43,928 nt of DNA from Methanomassiliicoccaceae archaeon UBA404 (GTDB taxonomy: Archaea > Thermoplasmatota > Thermoplasmata > Methanomassiliicoccales > Methanomethylophilaceae): assembly GCA_002498605.1 (NCBI GenBank), contig DAHY01000020.1, forward strand, positions 1 through 43,928. The letters are read 5' to 3'. A program made the position numbers and the translations under genes. The notes under the pieces were generated by a model. It made no database searches and had not been told where the DNA came from. It saw only the letters and a program-made list of their open reading frames with translations. Each line of letters opens with the position of its first letter. The first letter of the stretch is position 1. Of this stretch, positions 39,101 to 43,928 are shown in pieces.

Positions 39101-41247
39101 TGGAAGAGATATACCGCACTGAATCTATCGAGATGGGATATGTGTACGATACGGAACAGAGTCCTCTTTTATGGGTCGTTTTGGCCGAACTTTCCGAAAA
39201 CCAAATTCTCTACGGTATAATAATCAATATCGAAGGGGAAAACATAGAGTGTACTCTGGCACTGACGGGTGATTTAAAAGAAAGAAATGCGAACTTCGAC
39301 CCATTCAGCCAGATAGATGAAAAATATGTCATATGCGTGGAACTCGATAACGAGAATTTCGTATGGGGCGACAGTGACGGAGTATACGGCAATGTTCTGG
39401 AAATCGGATGGAACATAATACCCAAGAATATCAGCCACAGTGATGTGGACGTAAGATACGAGCTTGAAGGGGGAGACTATACACTCAGAATAACGGACAA
39501 TGGAAACGTCCTTGAGGAAAATGTCGACTATACAACCATTCCTTCTACCGAAATGATAACCGTATACGGAAAAAACAATTACGACGGCGGGGGAAATCAC
39601 AAATATTATGTCATAGAGTTTTCCAATATACCCGGCGGTACCGTACACTGTAAGCAAATAGAAAACAAGGATGTGTCGTTCCCGGATACAGTCAAAAACG
39701 GTTATGATTTCTTAGGATGGTTCGGCACCATCGACGATGTCGAAACGGAAGCCACTGCAGATAATGTATGGGATTTTATCAAACCCGGAAGCATTTCAAT
39801 TTCCATCAAAGCGGTATATGAACCCGAGGTATACACAATATCATTCTTCGTGGGCGAAGGATCGGCAGTCAATAATGCAACCGTGTCATTTGATTCTGAA
39901 ATCGATTGGGACGAGTATGTATCCACGAGGTACGGATACTCGCTGAAGTGGCTGTATGACGGCGATTATGCCGAAGACGTCCTGTTCAAAATGAATGTGG
40001 CCGATGATATAGAAGTCGTTGCCGAATGGACGCCTAAAGAATACACCATATCCTTTGATGTCAACGAAGGATCTGTTGTTTATGATTCAATCGTTAAATT
40101 CGATTCCGAAATCAATTGGGACGATTATGTATCCGTAAAAGAAGGACACTCCCTCAGGTGGCTTTTTGACGGCCAGGACGTAAAAGAAGTATTCACGGTA
40201 ATGACTGTTGCAAACGACATAGAGGTTGTTGCCGAATGGACACCCATCGAGTACACCATAACATTTGTTCTCGACAACGGAGAAGACGACATCGTCATAA
40301 CTCAGAATTACGGCACGTCCGTAGAAGCTCCCGCCGATCCGGTCAAAGAAGGTTACGACTTCGAAGGTTGGAGCTCGGATATACCGGGTACCATGCCTGC
40401 GGATGACCCGGTGATAACGGCAGAATGGAGTATCAACGAATACACCATAACTTTCGAAACCTTCGGAGGTTCCGAGATATCGGATATCGCACAGGATTAT
40501 AACACATCCATAACGGCTCCCGATAATCCTGTCAAGACAGGATATGTGTTCGTCGAATGGGATACGGAAATCCCGGAAAAAATGCCTGCAAATAATCTGA
40601 CGATAAAAGCCGTCTGGGAATTGAAGGTATACGATGAAGCCCCGTCCGCAGATGATATATCGGATATAATCGGTTCCAACGATGAACCGATAATCAAAAT
40701 CGATTCCGGAACCGAAGATTTCGTAATAGATAACGTAATTTTCGATAATATCGGAAACAAAGTTTTGGTTATCGATGTCGTTGACAATGAGGGCAGGACG
40801 CTGTATTCCTGGACTTTCAGCGGAGATTACGTTGATAACGCGGGATCCTTCAAGACGAAGATATCCGAAGTCGAAGGCGTCGAAGAAGTTGACAATCTGA
40901 TCGAATCATCAGGAATATCGGATTCTTTGGTACTTGAGTTCAGCGCCAGCGGAATTCTGCCGATGGGAGCTCTTGTCAAATACTATGTGGGAGACAAATA
41001 CGAAAGCGGCAGAGTGCTGAGTCTGTTCTTCTTTAACGAAGAAACCAACAGGCTTGAGGACGAAGGACAGGAACTGACGGTTGACGATGACGGATACGTC
41101 ACATTCACGCTGATACACTGCTCTGTCTATGTCATAGGCGAGTTCAGCGAATCCGATGGCGACAGTATGATTCTTTACGTCGGTTTGGCGGTTGCCGCGA
41201 TTGTGGCAATCGTTGCGGCTCTGTTCGTGATTAGGAGGAGAGCCTAA
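36142..41247 (+). CDS. Giant cell-surface protein: BspA-type LRR, Fn3-like region and beta-repeat modules
   Basis: 1701 residues, exported and membrane-anchored. Residues 1-27 form a signal peptide (TLISIAVLISATGLILG core). About 45-290 are BspA/LRR_5 leucine-rich repeats, for example VTRIGNSAFKD, VTKIDNYAFDRC and VTTIGNCAFEEC. About 310-410 look like fibronectin type III. Then InlB-type repeats (YTIVFENEDG, GYEFKGWYIG), two copies of a 250-270-residue module (701-973 and 974-1228), two exact-length 70-residue repeats (1231-1300, 1301-1370), and two classical Listeria-Bacteroides repeats (1371-1500). A C-terminal domain precedes one transmembrane helix (residues about 1676-1697) and an RRRA tail. 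The start is TTG at 36142, the first codon that gives a signal peptide. Role in adhesion is inferred. Confidence 0.85.
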   Translation: MPSKTVYATLISIAVLISATGLILGTESNEFNVETDEFVIPSLYDGADPPTYEGFTYTVSDNKITITGYTGSEVDITIPSEIEGKPVTRIGNSAFKDKNIENVVISGNVTDIESSAFYGSGLISVTISESVTRIATQAFRDCKSLEILVMEATLSTYGTQMFFNCIKLDNVVLPEGWKSIPGQMFTLCSSLTNITIPESVTKIDNYAFDRCEKLVGIEIPSNVTTIGNCAFEECVKLENIVIPSKVTSIGSKAFADCKKLERISFLSDEAPGITNDIFKSSNRVTIYHKKEATGFDQGIWGSLSVTKVPVPALNIIDELEAKSENSNSIRLSWTFSDTADEVYSSGIPLTHQIFYKITDSEEWIEYTGTIDIDMSTFSILLNDVYGIGPTEFKMVISEEYLGQSVEYGPVITQYLMTWNINGIEDAKYLDNGAVLEIPKKAGYKLSDMPVCLNMPTEDLSITASWVQIVYTIVFENEDGTYFQDSISNKYYGDVVVIPALSDKAGYKPGVWVIKGTAIEITDFNDLWGYAGQTIEDTITLTAIYKPIEYTVEFVTEDGIAPDSIEVYFKDPESGELPAVNQKTGYNGKWIISGTDIEIENFDDIWDNIGQAVGTVITLKAEYESIVYIIEFNSMKGEYIGSIEADVTGPLSGFPDTPVESGYEFKGWYIGTVKIEDGVTELSEYLINEGVGTVIITVANYKIIVDEDDIKEAVLKNDYLTGYIGMGHEHNKNQTPLKSDVLNGLDESVNEIEYKISVEIMSGKYFRHTLTLTTVSNGHFEYADANTYKIFVKLDDENSVWAEGTVLANDVFEIEWTIMPKNIEDEDVTAEISFADGEFAAEIKVFYNGSENPYILGTNDYEIDTSDSARIVVNGKGNYTGEKTFEIYTIVFVDENGNPVKDENGDVISDITNLQMGDEVTFIDSEKNGYEFFGWSITVFDEQGEYEYTEDADKSTIWFSVVDENNVITVTAKFKVIVDVEYVRELLLEEIYRTESIEMGYVYDTEQSPLLWVVLAELSENQILYGIIINIEGENIECTLALTGDLKERNANFDPFSQIDEKYVICVELDNENFVWGDSDGVYGNVLEIGWNIIPKNISHSDVDVRYELEGGDYTLRITDNGNVLEENVDYTTIPSTEMITVYGKNNYDGGGNHKYYVIEFSNIPGGTVHCKQIENKDVSFPDTVKNGYDFLGWFGTIDDVETEATADNVWDFIKPGSISISIKAVYEPEVYTISFFVGEGSAVNNATVSFDSEIDWDEYVSTRYGYSLKWLYDGDYAEDVLFKMNVADDIEVVAEWTPKEYTISFDVNEGSVVYDSIVKFDSEINWDDYVSVKEGHSLRWLFDGQDVKEVFTVMTVANDIEVVAEWTPIEYTITFVLDNGEDDIVITQNYGTSVEAPADPVKEGYDFEGWSSDIPGTMPADDPVITAEWSINEYTITFETFGGSEISDIAQDYNTSITAPDNPVKTGYVFVEWDTEIPEKMPANNLTIKAVWELKVYDEAPSADDISDIIGSNDEPIIKIDSGTEDFVIDNVIFDNIGNKVLVIDVVDNEGRTLYSWTFSGDYVDNAGSFKTKISEVEGVEEVDNLIESSGISDSLVLEFSASGILPMGALVKYYVGDKYESGRVLSLFFFNEETNRLEDEGQELTVDDDGYVTFTLIHCSVYVIGEFSESDGDSMILYVGLAVAAIVAIVAALFVIRRRA
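38242..39825 (+). repeat. Tandem duplication of a ~260-residue module inside the surface protein
   Basis: Copy 1 covers 38242-39060, copy 2 39061 to about 39825. Each begins with K-x-I-V-D-x-x-x-[IV]-[KR]-E, runs through a MG(H/Y)-x-(H/Y) segment and a V-x-L-D-x-E-N-x-V-W strand into E-I-x-W-x-I-x-P-K-N-I, then a G-K-x-N-Y-x-G MBG-like domain, and closes with an InlB-type GY-x-F-x-G-W repeat. The copies are diverged (visibly below half identity), so the duplication is old. Confidence 0.7.
39832..40251 (+). repeat. Two 70-residue repeats of equal length in the surface protein
   Basis: Units 39832-40041 and 40042-40251, each exactly 210 nt. Both begin YTISF and share FDSEI-(D/N)-WD-(E/D)-YVS and VA-(D/N)-DIEVVAEWTP. 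They are more alike than the larger modules, so this duplication is more recent. Confidence 0.75.
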
Positions 41248-41274
41248 GGATCTCAAAATCACTGAGCCCACAAA

Positions 41275-41327
41275 GTCGCAGACTTAATCAAAACCACGAT
41301 TATGTCTGCGACAGTCAACCTTTTTTT
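41275..41327 (+). terminator. Strong hairpin and T-run terminator of the surface protein gene
   Basis: Perfect 9-nt arms GTCGCAGAC (41275-41283) and GTCTGCGAC (41304-41312), then a T-T mismatch and a further 5-nt stem TAATC/GATTA (41285-41289 / 41298-41302) around an 8-nt loop. A run of seven T follows at 41321-41327. It starts 28 nt after the stop codon. The best intrinsic-type terminator in the window. Confidence 0.85.
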
Positions 41328-41655
41328 CTGATTGAACCGAACAGATTCCTCTTTAATCCGATTATGTTTTTTTAATCCGTTGCAAACCGCAACAAAAAAT
41401 GCAGAAAATTTATTTTATGCCGGTCGTCTTTTTTTATTCCGGCAGTTATAATCATGTTCGACATATATCCGTCAAACGACGTATTATTTTTTGGATATAA
41501 TATACAATTATAACAAAATACGTAAAAAAATCTGTGTCTGGTATATGATATTACTATAATATAATTTTCTAAAACTCTTCCGAATTCATTGAATTATTTT
41601 TTTTAAAATAAAGTTTGAAAAAATCAGTTTGAAAATCATGTCAAAATCGGTAAGG

Positions 41656-41663
41656 TATAATAA
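41656..41663 (+). promoter_or_regulatory. TATA box of the downstream surface gene
   Basis: TATAATAA lies 24-31 nt before the ATG at 41687, so the transcript would be nearly leaderless. No Shine-Dalgarno is visible. The intact promoter suggests the broken gene behind it is still transcribed or was recently functional. Confidence 0.5.
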
Positions 41664-41686
41664 GCGTACAAAAAGAATTTTGAAAT

Positions 41687-43928
41687 ATGAATAATAAGAC
41701 GCATCTGAAACTTCTGGCGTTAGTTGTAATTTCTCTGTTTGCATTGGGTGCAGCATTTGTGAATACAGACGTTGCGTATGCAGATGATACGAAGTACACA
41801 CTTGAGTTCTATGAAGATGAAAAACCTCTGAATGTGATAGAGAACGTTACAATTGCAGACCTTCTTGAGTCTGGTCTCCCAACAGAGGGAGATTTTGAAG
41901 GCAAAGTAGGTTATAAATTCAAAGGTTGGGTCGTAAGGGGTGATGAAACCTGCGAACCAATTAACGGATACGAGTTTGAACCGGATACATTAACCGATGC
42001 CGCTGATGAAGACGGGGTAATCAGGTTGGATGCAGAATACGCCTTGATCACGTACACTGTTGAATTCGGGGACAAAAATTATGAACTTTTAGATTTCGAA
42101 CCCATGGAATTTACGGTGAAGAATCCCGTAGAATTCCCAACCGATCCTGAAATTTAGGGTTATCTATTCAAAAATTGGGTATTCTCTGAAGATGAAAATA
42201 ATAATCCGATAACATCCTCTGCCGACCTCACGGACTACCTGCATATGGCCGAGGAATCGGAAGAAGGTTTCTTCCTGTTTTTGATGGCTGAATGTGACGT
42301 AATAGAATACTCGGTTAAGTTTGTTGATGAAGAAGGGAACGATTTGAAAATGGCTTCCAAAACATTTTCGTGGGAAGATGAAGAAGTCTCTAATTTCGAA
42401 GACGCCCCTCTCAAACCGTGATATCAGTTCATGCATTGGTATTTGATTGACGTGTCTGAAGAAGGCGACGACGTAAAGAATACGATAGATGATTACGGAG
42501 TCCTGTACGATTATTTTCATTTGGCCGAAGGAGAGGGAGATAAGCGCATAATCACCCTTATTGCAGAATATGAACTCATCATATACACAGTCGAATTCGA
42601 ATCCGAATTTATCTACGATGAAATCGAATCCGTAAAGTTTACAGCTAATAAGGAAATCGTCTTCGAGAACGGTCCTGATTTCTACGATTATGTGTTTAAG
42701 TACTGGTATCTTGACATTGCCGGTGAAGCGGGAATAATAGAAATAGCAACCTCCGACGATCTTTTGGATTATTCCGATTATGCATCCGAAGAGGGAACGG
42801 AACTTATATTCGTTCTGATCGCAAATTATGAACCCATCGAATTCACCGTAAAGTTTGTCGATGAAAAAGGAAATGTTCTGGATGTCGACTCCGTAAAATT
42901 CACGGTCAAATACGAAGAACTGCCCGAGTTTGACAAGGCCCCTCTGATTACCGGATACCATTTCGCATACTGGTATCTGATTGATGAAGATGAAATCGGA
43001 GAAGATTTCGATGGTGAAACCGAGATATGCGATTATAACCACCTGACCGAATATCTTCATTTGGCTGAAGGGGATGGAGACGAACGCACAATCACTTTGA
43101 TTGCTAAATATGAACTCATCACTTACACTGTTGTTTTCGTTGACGAGAAAGACGAACCGGCAGTTTCTCTTGAGGATGAATTCACATTCAACGTAAATGA
43201 TGAATCAAAGAATTTCCCGTTCGGTGACGAAGTAACCGGATACTTGTTTGGTTACTGGTACGTGGTCGGAGATGATAATAAGACTTCGGTGACAGGAACC
43301 AATGATCTTTTGAACTATCCTGATTTGGCCGAAGGGGATGATGACGAACGTTCATTTACCCTGAAGGCCTATTACGAACCAATCCCGTACATTGTTAATT
43401 TTGTGGATGATGGCGGTAAAATTCTGAAGGATTTCATAACATTCACAATCGAATTCGATGAACCGACTGATTTCGGAGACACACCTTACCGTGCAGGTTA
43501 TGTGTTCAGCCATTGGTACTTGCCCGTCGAAGAGGACGGTGACGAATTTGATGCTCCCATGGAATGTCCCGAAAATCTTTTGAACTATCTTGAATACTTC
43601 CTCAAAACGGAAGACAGATACACAATCAATTTGATTGCCGAGTACAGCATCATAACGTACTTCGTCGAGTTCAAGTACAACGATAAACCGGCCATATCCT
43701 CCGAACCCGAATTCTGCTTTGACGTGGAAGACGACCCGACTACGGGATTCCCGGACGGAGATGAAATACAAGGCTACGGGTTCGTCGGATGGCAGATTGA
43801 GGCGGCCGTGGCAATCTTCGATGTGGAAACCATCGGTGATCTCATCAAATATCTGTATCTGGCCGAAGGGGAAGATGAGGAATATTATCTCACTCTGACT
43901 GCGAAATACGACCCGATCGAGTACACGG
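41687..43928 (+). pseudogene. Repeat-rich surface protein gene with in-frame TAG and TGA, 3' end beyond the window
   Basis: Starts with a signal peptide (LKLLALVVISLFALGAAF core, VAYADD cleavage region) and continues as at least eight diverged InlB-like repeats of about 75-105 residues; each ends near L-x-A-x-Y-E-x-I-x-Y-x-V-x-F and contains G-Y-x-F-x-x-W. The frame is closed by TAG at 42155-42157 in repeat 2 and TGA at 42419-42421 in repeat 3, but otherwise stays open to the window end with no frameshift. Aligned with sister repeats, TAG stands at a variable position that is Gln in EIQGYGF of repeat 8, and TGA replaces the conserved Gly of GY. Translation without readthrough gives only 156 residues. 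It is either a young pseudogene, a partly recoded gene (TAG as pyrrolysine) or two sequence errors. Confidence 0.75.

Larger units (their letters stand above)
41248..41686. other. 439-nt A/T-rich intergenic region between two surface genes
   Basis: Holds the terminator of the giant gene (41275-41327), a small GTTGC-N5-GCAAC hairpin (41379-41393), a TGCCGG-N15-CCGGCA dyad (41418-41423 / 41439-41444) whose loop contains seven T, and then a long A/T-rich tract leading to the next promoter. No open reading frame or RNA gene was recognised. Confidence 0.6.

Noticed and set aside
42164..43060. 298-codon open frame on the minus strand
   Set aside because: It mirrors the repeats of the broken surface gene; the plus-strand translation shows clear InlB-like repeats and the minus reading has no family features.
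1..43928. CRISPR arrays, insertion sequences, integrases, rRNA and tRNA genes
   Set aside because: None seen; the only direct repeats are protein-coding modules of surface proteins.

Overview
The window reads as a chromosome segment of a methanogenic archaeon, most probably of the order Methanomassiliicoccales (Thermoplasmatota). It carries a complete coenzyme F430 operon (cfbC-cfbA-cfbE-cfbD-cfbB). It also has archaeal replication genes (Orc1/Cdc6 and a replication factor C small subunit), an archaeal-type TtuA/Ncs6 tRNA thiolase, and many genes without a strong Shine-Dalgarno sequence, with an AT-rich box about 25-30 nt ahead of the start. Of the 36 genes whose stop codon can be read, 25 end in TGA, 11 in TAA and none in TAG. 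That is what is expected if TAG is reserved for pyrrolysine, as in this order. Sel1-repeat proteins and large repeat-rich surface proteins fit a gut or sediment member. The genus assignment is inference.

Layout. 1-2686: end of a cobalamin operon (cbiL partial, cbiF, cbiH, cbiC), closed by a hairpin. 2775-4667: a pirin-like cupin and a bacterial-type RsuA/RluB pseudouridine synthase, divergently transcribed. 4777-9950: the F430 operon, in which the chelatase CfbA is a fused tandem duplicate. 9956-11500: a short Hsp70 lacking the helical lid. 11575-14040: a metal-efflux operon (ArsR/CadC-type sensor, stand-alone HMA metallochaperone, P1B-ATPase) behind a tandem SmtB-like operator. 14127-22189: three Sel1-repeat proteins mixed with a small rubredoxin, a DHA2 drug exporter, a HAD phosphatase, PdxS and formate-tetrahydrofolate ligase. 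22265-23951: an orphan GcvH-like protein and a PaaK-type CoA ligase. 23956-28118: the clamp-loader gene, divergent from a tight NIF3/DUF34 - cdc6 - ttuA operon. 28119-33196: a minus-strand set of sulfur genes (PUA/PP-loop/ferredoxin PAPS-reductase-like protein, cysE, cysS, a radical SAM protein). 33450-35899: an OFA-family transporter and a class I aminotransferase. 36142-43928: a 1701-residue surface protein, then a second repeat-rich surface gene broken by in-frame TAG and TGA codons, which runs off the window.

How the genes work together. The first 10 kb holds both arms of modified-tetrapyrrole synthesis from sirohydrochlorin: cobalt towards B12, needed by methyltransferase corrinoid proteins, and nickel towards F430, the cofactor of methyl-coenzyme M reductase. 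CfbA stands at the branch. The efflux operon looks metal-responsive, with two predicted sensor sites in its repressor. The 27-33 kb region concentrates sulfur chemistry (tRNA thiolation, O-acetylserine formation, cysteinyl-tRNA, a reductase-like PP-loop enzyme). The last 8 kb is cell-envelope material built from beta-rich repeats, probably for adhesion in a dense community. No rRNA, tRNA, CRISPR array, transposase or integrase was found.
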